Source of the DNA: Acidobacteriota bacterium
GTDB lineage: Bacteria; Acidobacteriota; Terriglobia; Terriglobales; SCQP01
DNA: 50,855 nucleotides
Direction: 5' to 3'
NCBI GenBank assembly: GCA_021818955.1
Contig: JAKASR010000026.1
Span: 1-50,855, forward strand
The position numbers and the translations under genes are program-made. Positions within the stretch are counted from its first letter, which is position 1, and the number at the start of each line of letters is the position of its first letter. Positions 7,915-18,286 of the stretch are shown one piece after another. The notes under the pieces were generated by a model. It searched no databases. It was given only the letters and a program-made list of their open reading frames with translations, and was not told the origin of the DNA.

Positions 7915-8910
7915 TCAGATGAAGAGCCGGCTCACCGAACTCTCCTCATGAATATTGCGGATGGCCGTGGCCAGCAAGCCGGCGACGCTGAGCACGCGCA
8001 GGCGGGGCTCGGCGAGCAGCTTTCTGGACGGCGGAATCGAATTGGTGACCACCACCTGCTCCAGGCGGCTGTGGGCGATGCGCTCGAGCGCCGGCCCGCT
8101 CAGCACGGCATGGGTGGCGCAGGCCAGCACCCGGCGGGCGCCATGGCGCAGCAGCGCTTCGGTGGTTTTCACCAGGGTGCCGGCGGTGTCGATAATGTCG
8201 TCTAAAATCACGGCAGTGCGCCCGCTGACCTCGCCGATGACGTGCATGACTTCGGTCTCGTCCATGGCGATGCGGCGCTTATCGACGATGGCCAGGGCGG
8301 AATCCATTTTCTTGGCGAAAAAGCGCGCCCGCTCCACCCCGCCGGCATCGGGCGAGACCACGGTGAGGTCGGGCAAATCGAGTTTCTTGAAGTGATCCAC
8401 CAGCACCGGCGAGGCGAACAGATGGTCCACGGGGATATTGAAAAAGCCCTGAATCTGGGGGGCATGCAGGTCGAGCGTGAGCGCCCGGTGGGCGCCGGCG
8501 GTGGTCAGCAGGTCGGCCACCAGCTTGGAGGAAATCGGCACGCGCGGCTTATCCTTACGGTCCTGGCGGGCGTAGCCGTAATAGGGGATGACGGCGGTGA
8601 TGCGGCGCGCCGAGGCGCGCTTGAGCGCGTCAATCATCAACAGCAGCTCCATCAAATGGGTGTCGACGGGATCGCAGGTGGGCTGCACAACGAAGACATC
8701 GGCGCCGCGCACGTTTTCGGCGATATGGATGTAGTTTTCGCCGTCGCTGAAGCGGGTCAACTGCCGCTCGGAAAGCGGCATCTGGAGAAAATCGCAAATC
8801 TCCTTCGCCAGCGCCTCGTTGGCGCTGCCGCTGAAGATTTTGAATTTGTTTTCCCCGCCGCCGCGGGTGCGCCGGGGGGAGGCGACAGTCGGCGCCGAAG
8901 CCACACTCAT
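7915..8910 (-). CDS. prs: Ribose-phosphate pyrophosphokinase
   Basis: 331 aa from the ATG; a TTG 12 codons upstream is less likely. It transfers pyrophosphate from ATP to ribose 5-phosphate to give PRPP. Signatures are PYYGYARQDRK (109-119), TLDLHAPQIQGFF (145-157), VVSPDAGGVERAR (184-196) and the PRPP loop VILDDIIDTAGT (234-245). The ~20-residue N-terminal extension before NKFKIFSG is longer than in E. coli. PRPP made here also feeds pncB, the window's NAD salvage gene. A tRNA-Gln gene lies ~100 bp upstream. Confidence 0.96.
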   Translation of the reverse strand: MSVASAPTVASPRRTRGGGENKFKIFSGSANEALAKEICDFLQMPLSERQLTRFSDGENYIHIAENVRGADVFVVQPTCDPVDTHLMELLLMIDALKRASARRITAVIPYYGYARQDRKDKPRVPISSKLVADLLTTAGAHRALTLDLHAPQIQGFFNIPVDHLFASPVLVDHFKKLDLPDLTVVSPDAGGVERARFFAKKMDSALAIVDKRRIAMDETEVMHVIGEVSGRTAVILDDIIDTAGTLVKTTEALLRHGARRVLACATHAVLSGPALERIAHSRLEQVVVTNSIPPSRKLLAEPRLRVLSVAGLLATAIRNIHEESSVSRLFI

Positions 8911-9009
8911 AGTCGGATCATCTTTCGCCACGTCGAAAATTCCCAATGCCCGCAGCCGCCAACCGCTGCCGGCGGCTCAGCCAGGTAAAGCCCGCCCGAT
9001 AAAATTTTT

Positions 9010-9083
9010 GGCTGGGGCGTTAGGATTCGAACCTAAATTCCATGCTCCAAAGGCATGTGTCCTACCCTTGGACGACACCCCAA
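9010..9083 (-). tRNA. tRNA-Gln (anticodon TTG)
   Basis: The acceptor stem pairs TGGGGTG with CGCCCCA. The anticodon stem CATGC/GCATG encloses the loop CTTTGGA, giving anticodon TTG, which reads glutamine CAA/CAG codons. The T-arm contains GGTTCGAATCC. A discriminator G is followed by an encoded CCA (9010-9012). It lies 25 bp downstream of ispE and upstream of prs on the same strand, so it may be processed from a shared transcript. Confidence 0.95.
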
Positions 9084-9108
9084 AAAAATCGTTCAGCGCG
9101 CCGCTGAG

Positions 9109-10098
9109 CTACGAATTCAGGCGGCGGGCATACTGTTTTCTGCCGAGCAGCGCGGTCACCCACACCGGGCCCCACTGCCGCAGGCGCACGGCGCTGGTCC
9201 GCGCCCGCCGCCAATCGGCAAACAGCGCGAACTGGGCCGCGCCGCTGCCGCTCATCGCCGTCCACAAGACGGGAGCGGCGGCCAGCGCACGGTGAATAGC
9301 GCGAAAATCCGGGGAAAGCGGGAAGACGACCTCTTCGAGGTCGTTGGCGATTCCGGCGCGGACTTTCGGCCGGGCAGGGGCGAAAGCCAACCTCCCCGAA
9401 CCGCGGTCCCGCCTGGGGCGGGACACCGGCAAGGCTCGCCAGAGCGAGCCGCAAAAAGTTATTTTAGCAGAGACGGCGGCCGGCGTGCGCGCCGCCTGGG
9501 GATGGACGGCATCCCAGGCGGCAAAGACGCGAGGGGTGGACATGCGGTGCTGGCGCGGCAGCACCAGCACGCAAGGCCAGGCGGGAAGATCGGGGAGGGG
9601 GTAAATTTCTTCGCCGCGGCCAGCCCCCACGGCCGCGCCGCCCACCAGAAAAAAAGGGACGTCGGCGCCTAACGCCGCCGCCACTTCCCAGATCCGTTGC
9701 GGCGACGGCCGCCGCGGCGCCGCCGCCGCCAGAATTTCAATGACGGTAGCCGCATCGCTCGAGCCGCCGCCCAGGCCGGATTGCAGCGGGATATGTTTTT
9801 CCAGCTCGATGGAGACATGGGCCCGCAGCCCGAAGGCTTCCAGGGCGCACTCCGCCGCGCGCCAGGCGAGGTTGGCCCGGCCTGGCGGCGCGCACAGCCA
9901 ACGCGCATCAACCGCACCTCGCGCCGGCCGGCACTGCAACTCGATGCCGCGGCCGCGCTCCAGCTTGACCCGCAGGCGGTCGGCCAGGCGCAGGGTTTGA
10001 AAGACGGTGCGCAACTCATGATAGCCGTCGGAACGGCGTCCCAGGACACGCAGCCCCAGGTTGATTTTGGCGTACGCGCGGGCGGCGAAGGTGGGCAT
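9109..10098 (-). CDS. ispE: 4-diphosphocytidyl-2-C-methyl-D-erythritol kinase
   Basis: 329 aa. This GHMP kinase phosphorylates CDP-methylerythritol in the non-mevalonate isoprenoid pathway. The catalytic Lys-11 (AYAKINLGL) and Asp-115 in the glycine-rich loop SGLGGGSSDAA (107-117) are present, as is the third GHMP motif TAMSGSGAA. It is ~45 residues longer than E. coli IspE; the excess lies at about residues 210-248, where the DNA contains two perfect hairpins (see separate entry). The start at MPTFAARAYAKI fits the family; the frame is open further upstream. Confidence 0.92.
   Translation of the reverse strand: MPTFAARAYAKINLGLRVLGRRSDGYHELRTVFQTLRLADRLRVKLERGRGIELQCRPARGAVDARWLCAPPGRANLAWRAAECALEAFGLRAHVSIELEKHIPLQSGLGGGSSDAATVIEILAAAAPRRPSPQRIWEVAAALGADVPFFLVGGAAVGAGRGEEIYPLPDLPAWPCVLVLPRQHRMSTPRVFAAWDAVHPQAARTPAAVSAKITFCGSLWRALPVSRPRRDRGSGRLAFAPARPKVRAGIANDLEEVVFPLSPDFRAIHRALAAAPVLWTAMSGSGAAQFALFADWRRARTSAVRLRQWGPVWVTALLGRKQYARRLNS
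9380..9470. repeat. In-frame palindromic insertion within ispE (putative)
   Basis: Two perfect inverted repeats lie side by side: GTCCCGCC-TGG-GGCGGGAC (9406-9424) and GGCTCGC-CAGA-GCGAGCC (9433-9450). They encode an Arg/Pro-rich stretch (ALPVSRPRRDRGSG) that IspE normally lacks. Boundaries are approximate. The frame stays open through it, as with palindromic elements inserted in genes of other bacteria; that comparison is inference. Confidence 0.5.
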
Positions 10099-10237
10099 GG
10101 AGCTAGTGAGATGCAACTGAGATGCCGCTCGCAGCGGGCAGCGATTCGCGGCCAGCTTGCAGCGAGCAGCTCTCCGCTGAGGAAGGCTGACAGTATAGTG
10201 CAAAACGGCGAAACGCGGGCGGCGGCGCGAGAGTTTA

Positions 10238-10243
10238 TATAAT
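10238..10243 (+). promoter_or_regulatory. Possible -10 element for eno
   Basis: TATAAT 34 bases before the eno start, in a locally AT-rich patch. No good -35 hexamer is visible at 16-18 bp, so this is only suggestive. Confidence 0.35.
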
Positions 10244-10246
10244 TAA

Positions 10247-11611
<1,365 letters not shown>

Positions 11612-11622
11612 GCGGAGCGCGG

Positions 11623-11872
11623 AGCGGCACGGCCGCTTTTACATTTAGGCGCTGACGCTTTCGCAAAGGTCCGGCCGAAACCGGACGCATGTCGAATACT
11701 CTTGGCTGCCGGGCATTGCCGGGCGCAATTCCCGCGGAATTGCTTGGTATTGTCGTTCATAGGCGCGGGACCTAATAGGAACCCCGCGCTTCGGCCTGCG
11801 GGCATGGCATGAAGGCAATTTCTCCGAAATTGCCAATGACGAATACTGCTGTCCGACTTGGCCGTTAACGCG
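11623..11872 (+). repeat. Dispersed palindromic element, full-length (copy D)
   Basis: All modules are present: head AGCGGC-ACG-GCCGCT followed by TTTTAC, GTCCGG-CCGAAA-CCGGAC, GCAATTCC-CGC-GGAATTGC, the GCGGG...CCCGC arm, GGCAATTTC-TCC-GAAATTGCC and the tail GGCCGTTAACG. It fills the gap between eno and gpmI. The head hairpin with its T-run could terminate eno transcription. Confidence 0.92.
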
Positions 11873-11940
11873 GTTGAAGACTGAATTTTTCCAGGCGCGG
11901 CCCGCGCGCGGGCCGCTTTCCACGGAAGGGAAAAGCCGAA

Positions 11941-13521
11941 ATGCCCATCGTACTTGTGATTCTGGATGGCTGGGGGGCAGCGCCCGCCGGGCCGGCCAAC
12001 GCGATTGCGCTCGCCCGCAAGCCCACTTACGACCGCCTGTGGCGCGAGTACCCGCACAGCCTGCTCGCCACCTCCGGGCCGTCAGTGGGATTGCCGGAAG
12101 GACAGATGGGCAACAGCGAAGTCGGCCATTTGAATATCGGCGCCGGCCGGGTAGTGCTGATGGACGTGACCCGGATCGACCGCGCCATCGCCCAAGGCGA
12201 ACTCGGACGCAACCCCATCCTGACCGGGGCCTGGGAGCAGGCGCGGCGCAGCCGGCTGCACCTGCTGGGGCTGGTCTCGGATGGGGGCGTGCATTCCCAG
12301 CTCAGCCATCTGGAAGCCCTGCTGCGGCTGGCGCGGCAACAGGGAGTGGAGCGCATTCTGGTTCACGCCTTTACCGACGGCCGCGACACCATGCCGCACT
12401 CCGGCCGCGATTACGTGGCGCGGCTGGAAAAAACCATGCGCGAGACGGGCGCCGGCCAGATCGCCAGCGTCAGCGGCCGCTATTACGCCATGGACCGCGA
12501 CCGGCGCTGGGAACGCATCAAGCTGGCCACCGACGCGCTCATCCATGCCGCCGGCCCGCGGGCGGCCAGCGCCACCGCGGCGCTGACGGCTTCGTATGAG
12601 CGCGGCGTTACGGATGAGTTTGTCATGCCCACGGTGATTGAAAGCCATGGACAGAATGAAGGCCAGCCGGTGGGGGTGATTCAGCCGGGCGATGTCTGTA
12701 TCAATTTCAATTTCCGCGCCGACCGCGCCCGCCAGATCACGCGGGCGCTGACCCGCGCGGGCGCGCCCGACGAGGCGCTGGAAGCCGCCATTCCCGCCGC
12801 GTCCATGCCGGCCAACCTGCATTACATCTGCATGACCCGGTACGACAAGACCTTCGGCCTGCCGGTGCTAATGCCGCCGGAAAACCTGCAGCAGATACTG
12901 GCCGAGGTGCTGGCCGAACGCGGGCTGCGCAATCTGCGGGTGGCGGAAACCGAGAAATACGCCCACGTCACTTATTTTTTCAATGGCGGCACCGAGGCTC
13001 CCTTTGCCGGCGAAGAACGGGTGCTGGTGCCCTCGCCCAAGGTGGCCACCTACGATTTGAAGCCGGAAATGTCGGCGGCGGGCATCGCCGCGCGGGTGGC
13101 GGAAGCGATCGAGCGCGATCCGTTCGACCTGGTCGTGGTCAACTTCGCCAATGCCGACATGGTCGGCCATTCCGGCAAAATCGAGCCCACGGTGAAGGCG
13201 GTCGAGGCAGTGGATGCCGGCTTGAGCGAAATCTACGCGGCGCTCCGCCGCAAGGGCGGGACGCTGTTGATAACCGCCGACCACGGCAATGCCGAACAGA
13301 TGATCGACCCCGCTACCGGCGGCCCGCACACCGCCCATACCACCAATCCGGTGCCGATGATTCTGGTTTCGGAAGAGCGCAAGGAGTGGCGGCTGCGACC
13401 GCAAGGGGCGCTGCGCGATCTGGCGCCGACGATTCTGGATTTGTTGAAGCTGCCGGAACCGGCGCAGATGACGGGCGAAAGCCTGGCGATGGCGCCGGAA
13501 AAGCTCAAGCCTCAAAGCTGA
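11941..13521 (+). CDS. gpmI: 2,3-bisphosphoglycerate-independent phosphoglycerate mutase
   Basis: 526 aa. It interconverts 3- and 2-phosphoglycerate using two Mn ions and a phosphoserine. The alkaline-phosphatase-like domain begins VLVILDGWG; the catalytic Ser lies in [15 protein letters not shown] (~residue 59-61). [37 protein letters not shown]-type metal/substrate segments and [10 protein letters not shown] with [10 protein letters not shown] complete both domains. Length is typical (510-530). It follows eno after a 330-bp gap occupied by copy D, so the two genes probably have separate promoters. Confidence 0.96.
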   Translation: MPIVLVILDGWGAAPAGPANAIALARKPTYDRLWREYPHSLLATSGPSVGLPEGQMGNSEVGHLNIGAGRVVLMDVTRIDRAIAQGELGRNPILTGAWEQARRSRLHLLGLVSDGGVHSQLSHLEALLRLARQQGVERILVHAFTDGRDTMPHSGRDYVARLEKTMRETGAGQIASVSGRYYAMDRDRRWERIKLATDALIHAAGPRAASATAALTASYERGVTDEFVMPTVIESHGQNEGQPVGVIQPGDVCINFNFRADRARQITRALTRAGAPDEALEAAIPAASMPANLHYICMTRYDKTFGLPVLMPPENLQQILAEVLAERGLRNLRVAETEKYAHVTYFFNGGTEAPFAGEERVLVPSPKVATYDLKPEMSAAGIAARVAEAIERDPFDLVVVNFANADMVGHSGKIEPTVKAVEAVDAGLSEIYAALRRKGGTLLITADHGNAEQMIDPATGGPHTAHTTNPVPMILVSEERKEWRLRPQGALRDLAPTILDLLKLPEPAQMTGESLAMAPEKLKPQS

Positions 13522-13528
13522 AGCGGCA

Positions 13529-13615
13529 GCGGCACGGCGCGCCAGCCGACCATCAGCAGATTTCCTCGAAATTGCCCGGGACGAAAACTGCCGTCCGACG
13601 CGGCCGCGAGCGCTT
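13529..13615 (+). repeat. Dispersed palindromic element, internally deleted fragment (copy E)
   Basis: A GCGGCACGGC head remnant is joined to the 3' end of the element: ATTTCCTCGAAATTGC, GACGAAAACTGCCGTCCGAC and a decayed tail. The middle modules are missing. It separates the convergent gpmI and cold-shock genes. Confidence 0.75.
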
Positions 13616-13622
13616 GCCGCGC

Positions 13623-13826
13623 TTAGACGCGCGTAACCTCGGCGGCTTGCAATCCCTTCGGACCTTCCTTGATTTCGTACTCGACGGTATCGCCCTCGTT
13701 TAACGTGCGATAGCCGTTTTCCTGAATGGCGGAATAGTGAACGAAAACATCCTCGCCCGTACTGCGCTGGATAAATCCATATCCTTTCGCGCCATTGAAC
13801 CACTTCACCTTACCTGTTTCTCTCAC
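13623..13826 (-). CDS. csp: Cold-shock domain protein
   Basis: 67 aa. A single OB-fold that binds single-stranded RNA/DNA. RNP1 (KGYGFIQ, residues 14-20) and RNP2 (DVFVHYSAI, 26-34) are intact, as is the start [17 protein letters not shown] sits seven bases before the ATG. The ~120 bp upstream free of genes may hold a structured 5' leader of the kind that controls cold-shock genes, but I cannot show one. The exact paralogue name cannot be decided. Confidence 0.95.
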   Translation of the reverse strand: MRETGKVKWFNGAKGYGFIQRSTGEDVFVHYSAIQENGYRTLNEGDTVEYEIKEGPKGLQAAEVTRV

Positions 13827-13945
13827 ATGGAACTCCTTGCAACCTGAAAAAGTGACTGACTGACAATTTGACCACGGTCAGTTCAGGCACGGCGGGAATA
13901 TATACGAACATGAAAGGAAAAACAAGGGGTTAAAGCAGAAGATCT

Positions 13946-13999
13946 GCGGCACGGCCGCTTTTACTTTTAGGCGCCAACGCTTCCGCGGCGGAGGCATTG
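13946..13999 (+). repeat. Dispersed palindromic element, head fragment (copy F)
   Basis: GCGGC-ACG-GCCGC followed by TTTTACTTTTAGGCGCCAACGC, then the sequence diverges and only CATTGCGAA remains recognisable. Located upstream of the cold-shock gene; 14000-14079 shows nothing else. Confidence 0.8.
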
Positions 14000-14079
14000 C
14001 GAACCCCCAGGAAGCAAGGCAAAATCATTGATCAACAAGGAATTACCAATAATTGCCGACGGCAGCAGTCAGTAAAGTT

Positions 14080-14328
14080 GCGGCACGGCCGCTTTTACTT
14101 TCAGGTGCTGACGCTTTCGCAAAGGTCCGGCCGAAACCGGACGCATTGCGAATACTCATGGCTGCCGGGCATTGCCGGGCGCAATTCCTGCGGAATTGCT
14201 TGGTATTGTCGTTAATAGGCGCGGGACCTTATAGGAACCCCGCGTTTCGGCCTGCGGGCATGGCTTGAGGCAATTTCTTCGAAATTGCCAAGGACGAAAA
14301 CTACTGTCTGACTCAGCCGTTAACGCTT
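14080..14328 (+). repeat. Dispersed palindromic element, full-length (copy G)
   Basis: Complete order of modules: GCGGC-ACG-GCCGC plus TTTTACTTT, GTCCGG-CCGAAA-CCGGAC, GCAATTCC-TGC-GGAATTGC, GCGGGACC...CCCGC, GGCAATTTC-TTC-GAAATTGCC and the tail AGCCGTTAACGCTT. It lies upstream of the cold-shock gene and directly downstream of the ThiF-like gene's stop, in the opposite orientation to both. Confidence 0.93.
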
Positions 14329-14345
14329 AAAGACTCAACTTCAAC

Positions 14346-15389
14346 TCACATACCCAAGTATTGGGTATAGAGACGGCGGGCCAAGACCGGATCGCTGGTG
14401 CCATGGATAATCGCGCGGCCATCGGGAAAGATTGAAAATTCAATCGTTTCCGGCGCGGCGTTCTGGGCGCGAGGCCAGAATTTCAGCAGGTAAGGAGTCG
14501 CTTGCAGGCGACCGCAAGCGGCCAATTGGCGGTGAAGCCAAGCCAGATCGAGCGTGCGTCCGGGAGCGCGAATTTGCACCGCGTTCCGGCCACAGAGCGC
14601 GCGCGCCTGGGAATGGGACTCGCCCTGCAGCCAGACATAATGGCCCTGACAGGCCGGACAATCCGGGCGGCGCGGCGGCGGCGCCAGCTCGCGCGACAGG
14701 TTATGCCATAAATCGGCGGTAATCACGGTGGGGCGCAGCGCCGCGTCCGCGCCTAACAGCAATTTAACCGCTTCGCTTACCTGTTGCGCGGCCACCCAGC
14801 GGGCGGCCCAAGCCAGCACGCCGGTCTGATCGCAGGTTTCGCCAGCCTCGGGAGGAGCCGGGCCGAGCAGGCATTGCAAGCAGGCGGTCTGGCCGGCACG
14901 AATCGTAAAGCTGATGCCATAGGCGCCGGCGACCGCGCCATAAATCCAGCTCAAGCCCCGAGCAAGCGCAAAATCGTTGATCAGATAGCGCGTTTCGAAA
15001 TTATCGGCACCGTCGAGAATCAGCCCGGGCGCGCGCAGCCGGGCGGCGATATTTTCCGGCAGCAGATCGTCGACGACGGCGTCAATTTCGATGGTGGAGT
15101 TGATTTGCAGCAGGTGTTCGCGCGCCGCCACCGACTTGGGGCGGTGGGCGGCGGCATCGGCTTCGGTATAGAGGGCCTGGCGCTGCAGATTGCTGGGTTC
15201 GACCTCGTCGCGGTCTATCAGGGTGAGGTGGCCGACGCCGGCGCGGGCAAGTAGTTCCGCCTGGGCGCTGCCCAGCGCTCCACAGCCGACGATGGCGACG
15301 TGCGAATCGCGCAAGCGCCGCTGGCCGGCTTCGCCGATGGGGGCGTAACGGATTTGCCGCGAATAGCGGCCGGTGCTGGCATCGGACAT
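14346..15389 (-). CDS. ThiF/MoeB-type adenylyltransferase
   Basis: 347 aa from MSDASTGRYSRQ. E1-like enzymes adenylate the C-terminal glycine of ThiS or MoaD for sulfur transfer. The nucleotide-binding VAIVGCGALGS, the DRDEVEPSNLQRQ loop, LDGADNFETRYLIND and the catalytic-region GETCDQTGVLAW are present; ACLQC and DCPAC supply the four zinc-binding cysteines. A ~75-residue C-terminal domain ends in FPDGRAIIHGTSDP and ARRLYTQYLG, a tail seen in MoeB/ThiF variants. thiE elsewhere in the window favours a thiamine role, but MoeB cannot be excluded. Confidence 0.88.
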   Translation of the reverse strand: MSDASTGRYSRQIRYAPIGEAGQRRLRDSHVAIVGCGALGSAQAELLARAGVGHLTLIDRDEVEPSNLQRQALYTEADAAAHRPKSVAAREHLLQINSTIEIDAVVDDLLPENIAARLRAPGLILDGADNFETRYLINDFALARGLSWIYGAVAGAYGISFTIRAGQTACLQCLLGPAPPEAGETCDQTGVLAWAARWVAAQQVSEAVKLLLGADAALRPTVITADLWHNLSRELAPPPRRPDCPACQGHYVWLQGESHSQARALCGRNAVQIRAPGRTLDLAWLHRQLAACGRLQATPYLLKFWPRAQNAAPETIEFSIFPDGRAIIHGTSDPVLARRLYTQYLGM

Positions 15390-15508
15390 GAAGAGGCGCT
15401 TTCGTATTCCATTATAGTTGCGCGGGATTGCTTGCGGCGGCACATCAAGTTAGCGGCTCGCGGCTATTCATGCCAAGGCGGATTTACCGGGGCGCGCGGC
15501 GCGGCAAC

Positions 15509-16693
15509 TCAAGCCAGGCAGGCGATGCCGAGGGCGGCAAGCGCGGCCAGCAGGGCGGAAAGATAAAACGGCGCCACCGCGCCCACCCGATGCCAGAGCA
15601 GGCCGGCCCAGAATGAGGCCAGCAGCGCGCTGCCGCCGCTCAGCGCCGAATACCAGCCAAAGGCGCGGCCCCGCTTACCGCCCGGCGCCAGTTCCGCGAT
15701 CCAGGCGCCGAGCACGCTATCGGTTAAGGCGTGATAAAGCCCATAGCCGGCGAAGAGCGGCCAAAGCATCCAGATCGAAGCCGCCCGCGCAAAGCCGAAT
15801 TGCACCAGGGCGAAAGCGCCATAGCCGGAAGCCACCAGATACCGGCGCGGCCAGCGGTCGGAAAGGCGTCCGAAAGGCCAACTGAGGGCGGCGAACACGG
15901 CATTGAACAGCAAGCCCAAAAGCGGCGCCGCCGCCGCCGACATGCCCAGGCTATGGGCCCGGAGGATAAGAAACAAGTCACTGAACGCGCCCAGGCCGAA
16001 CAGGGTCACAAAGCCGAGCAGCAGCAGATAATGGCGCGGCATAGGCGCAGACGGCTGAGCCGGGGCTGGGACCGCGCCGCGCCGGACGACGCCGGCCTGG
16101 CCCCCGGTTTCGTGGACGCCCAGCCAGACAATCAACACCGCGGCCAGCCCCGGCAGGGCGGCGAGCGCGAACACCAGGCGGACGGCATGGGTCCAGGCCA
16201 TGATGGCAAAGGCCAACAGCGGACCCAACATCGCCCCGGCGGTATCCATCGCCTGGCGCAAGCCAAAGACCGCGCCTAAGCGCGAGGGCTCGACCGATTC
16301 GGCCAGCAATACGTCGCGCGGCGCCCGGCGAAAGCCGGCGCTGGCGCGGTCGGCGAGGCGCAGAGCCAAAACCTGCGTCCAGGAGCGGGTCAGCGCCAGC
16401 AGCGGTTTGACCGCGTTGGCGATCGCGTAGCCGGCGACCACGAACGGCTTGCGCCGGGGGAAATGGTCGGTCAAATACCCGGAGACCAGGCGCAGGATGT
16501 TAACGGCGCCGTTAGCCAAACCTTCGATGATGCCCAGCGCCGCCGGCCCGGCATGCAGCACGTTGAGCAAAAAATAGGGCAACAGCCAATACGCCATCTC
16601 GGTGGCGGTATCGTTCGCGAACGCGCTCCACCCCAGGCGCAGAGGATTGCGCCTGACCGCGGCATCGGGCTCGGGGACGGGCAGCAACGGCAT
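15509..16693 (-). CDS. Major facilitator superfamily transporter
   Basis: 394 aa from MPLLPVPEP. About eleven to twelve hydrophobic helices are visible, in two halves separated by a hydrophilic loop (GGQAGVVRRGAVPAPAQ). The inter-helix loops carry MFS-like signatures: GYLTDHFPRRKP after helix 2 and the equivalent GRLSDRWPRRY in the second half. The N-terminal FANDTATEMAYWLLP is typical of a subgroup of acidobacterial and proteobacterial MFS proteins. Substrate unknown. The frame is open to 16774, into a repeat copy, so the upstream part is not considered coding. Confidence 0.88.
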   Translation of the reverse strand: MPLLPVPEPDAAVRRNPLRLGWSAFANDTATEMAYWLLPYFLLNVLHAGPAALGIIEGLANGAVNILRLVSGYLTDHFPRRKPFVVAGYAIANAVKPLLALTRSWTQVLALRLADRASAGFRRAPRDVLLAESVEPSRLGAVFGLRQAMDTAGAMLGPLLAFAIMAWTHAVRLVFALAALPGLAAVLIVWLGVHETGGQAGVVRRGAVPAPAQPSAPMPRHYLLLLGFVTLFGLGAFSDLFLILRAHSLGMSAAAAPLLGLLFNAVFAALSWPFGRLSDRWPRRYLVASGYGAFALVQFGFARAASIWMLWPLFAGYGLYHALTDSVLGAWIAELAPGGKRGRAFGWYSALSGGSALLASFWAGLLWHRVGAVAPFYLSALLAALAALGIACLA

Positions 16694-16758
16694 GACGCTA
16701 TGATCGCGCAGGCGGCGTGGTTCCGAAATGCGGCTGCTTTTGGGAGCGCGTTGCGCAA

Positions 16759-17043
16759 AGCGGCACGGCCGCATTTACTTTTAGGCGCTGACGCTTTCGC
16801 AAAGGTCCGGCCGAAACCGGACGCATGGCGAATACTCATGGCTGCCGGGCATTGCTGGGCGCAATTCCCGCGGAATTGCCGGCTTGCTTGGCGCAATTCC
16901 TGCGGAATTGCTTGGGATTGTCGTTAATAGGCGCGGGACCGAATAGGAACCCCGCGCGAACCCGGCCTGCGGGCATGGCTAGAGGCAATTTCTTCGAAAT
17001 TGCCGATGACGAAAACTGCTGTCCGACTCGGCCGTTAACGCTT
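16759..17043 (+). repeat. Dispersed palindromic element with duplicated third hairpin (copy H)
   Basis: Full-length, but the GCAATTCC/GGAATTGC hairpin occurs twice in tandem, once with a CGC loop and once with TGC, separated by CGGCTTGCTTGGC. Head, second hairpin, GCGGG/CCCGC arm, GGCAATTTC-TTC-GAAATTGCC and tail CGGCCGTTAACGCTT are intact. It lies upstream of the MFS gene and downstream of mqnD. Confidence 0.92.
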
Positions 17044-17110
17044 CCGGAACGCGCAAAAGAAGGGCAGGCGGCAACAGGCATGCCGCCCTCGCTCCCCAAG
17101 GGAGCGGCAT

Positions 17111-17974
17111 TTATTCGAGGAAATCGAGCTTGGGCGCTGCCGGGATGAGGCCACGCTCGTAGCCCATGGTCAGCAGCGTCTGAATGGCCATGCGGTCATC
17201 GGGACCGTAGCCGAGCGTGCGTTCGTTGACGTACATGGAGACGAACTGATCGGCCAAGGCAGGGTCCATATCGCGGGCGAACTGCAGGGCATAGGCCAGG
17301 GCCTGATCGCGATGATCGAGCGCGTATTGGATGGATTCTTTCAATAAATGAGAAAGCTGGCGAGCCAGCGCGGGCTCGAGGTCGCGGCGAATGGCGTTGC
17401 CGCCCAGGGGTAGCGGCAGGCCCGTCAGCTCCTGCCACCATTTACCCAGGTCGAGAACTTTGTGCAATCCGGCGCTGGAATAGGTCAACTGGCCCTCATG
17501 AATCAAGACGCCGGCCTCGACTTCACCGGCGACAATGGCGGGAATGATCTGATCGAAGGGCACCACGCGGGTTTTGCATTCCGGCGCAAACAACTGCAAG
17601 ACCAGCGCCGAGGTAGTCAGCTCGCCGGCAATGGCGATGGTCAGTTTTTTCACTTCATCCATATTCATCGGCCGCGCCGCTACGATCATCGGCCCGTAGG
17701 CAAAGCCGACGCTGCCGCCGTGCGCCAGCAGACGATAGCGTTCCTGCAGCCGGGGATAGGCGTGAAAACTGATGGCGGTGATCTCGTATTCGCCCTCCAG
17801 CGCCTTGCGGTTCAAGGTTTCGATGTCGGAAAGAATATGTTCCAGGCGCAACCCGGGGGCGCGCAATTTATTGGTCGCCAGCGCATAAAACATAAAAGCA
17901 TCGTCGGAATCCGGGCTATGGGCAATACGGATGAGCCGCGCCGCATCGGCCGCGGTTGATTTTCTTGCACTCAT
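17111..17974 (-). CDS. mqnD: 1,4-dihydroxy-6-naphthoate synthase (futalosine pathway)
   Basis: 287 aa from MSARKSTAAD. It cleaves cyclic de-hypoxanthine futalosine to the menaquinone ring precursor. HSPDSDDAFMFYAL near the N-terminus is the MqnD signature, followed by ITAISFHAYP, the conserved GPMIVA and VEAGVLIHEGQLTY. The fold is that of a periplasmic-binding protein, but no signal peptide is present. No other mqn gene is in the window. It implies menaquinone made by the futalosine route. A TTG five codons upstream is unlikely as a start. Confidence 0.93.
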   Translation of the reverse strand: MSARKSTAADAARLIRIAHSPDSDDAFMFYALATNKLRAPGLRLEHILSDIETLNRKALEGEYEITAISFHAYPRLQERYRLLAHGGSVGFAYGPMIVAARPMNMDEVKKLTIAIAGELTTSALVLQLFAPECKTRVVPFDQIIPAIVAGEVEAGVLIHEGQLTYSSAGLHKVLDLGKWWQELTGLPLPLGGNAIRRDLEPALARQLSHLLKESIQYALDHRDQALAYALQFARDMDPALADQFVSMYVNERTLGYGPDDRMAIQTLLTMGYERGLIPAAPKLDFLE

Positions 17975-18140
17975 AAAAACTTGATCCAATCGCGCCGTCC
18001 GGGCCGGCGCACAAGGCCGATGCTGGCCTTAGGAAGAGAAAATAATTTTTTCCACCGGACCGCAACCTGCCCGGATCGCAGCTACCAAACTACCATGAAC
18101 GAGGCGGGCGCGTCCCGCACCAGCTATCACTTTAACCAGT

Positions 18141-18181
18141 AAGCGGCACGGCCGCTTTTACTTTTAGGCGCTGACGCTCGT
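18141..18181 (+). repeat. Dispersed palindromic element, head fragment (copy I-1)
   Basis: AAGCGGC-ACG-GCCGCTTTTAC and TTTTAGGCGCTGACGCTCG only. It lies in the mqnD upstream region; 17990-18140 contains no recognisable gene. Confidence 0.85.
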
Positions 18182-18286
18182 CCCATCAAACCACCCCTTT
18201 CACTGCCAGCCCTGTCCACCACGCGCAAAAATAAATGCGGCGCGCCTAAGTAAGCGGCAGGGGCCAAGCGCGGCCCTTGAGCTGGC

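Noticed and set aside
16694-16774. Upstream extension of the MFS transporter by 27 codons
   Set aside because: The added residues read into a repeat copy and are basic and non-hydrophobic; the ATG at 16693 precedes the first helix region sensibly.
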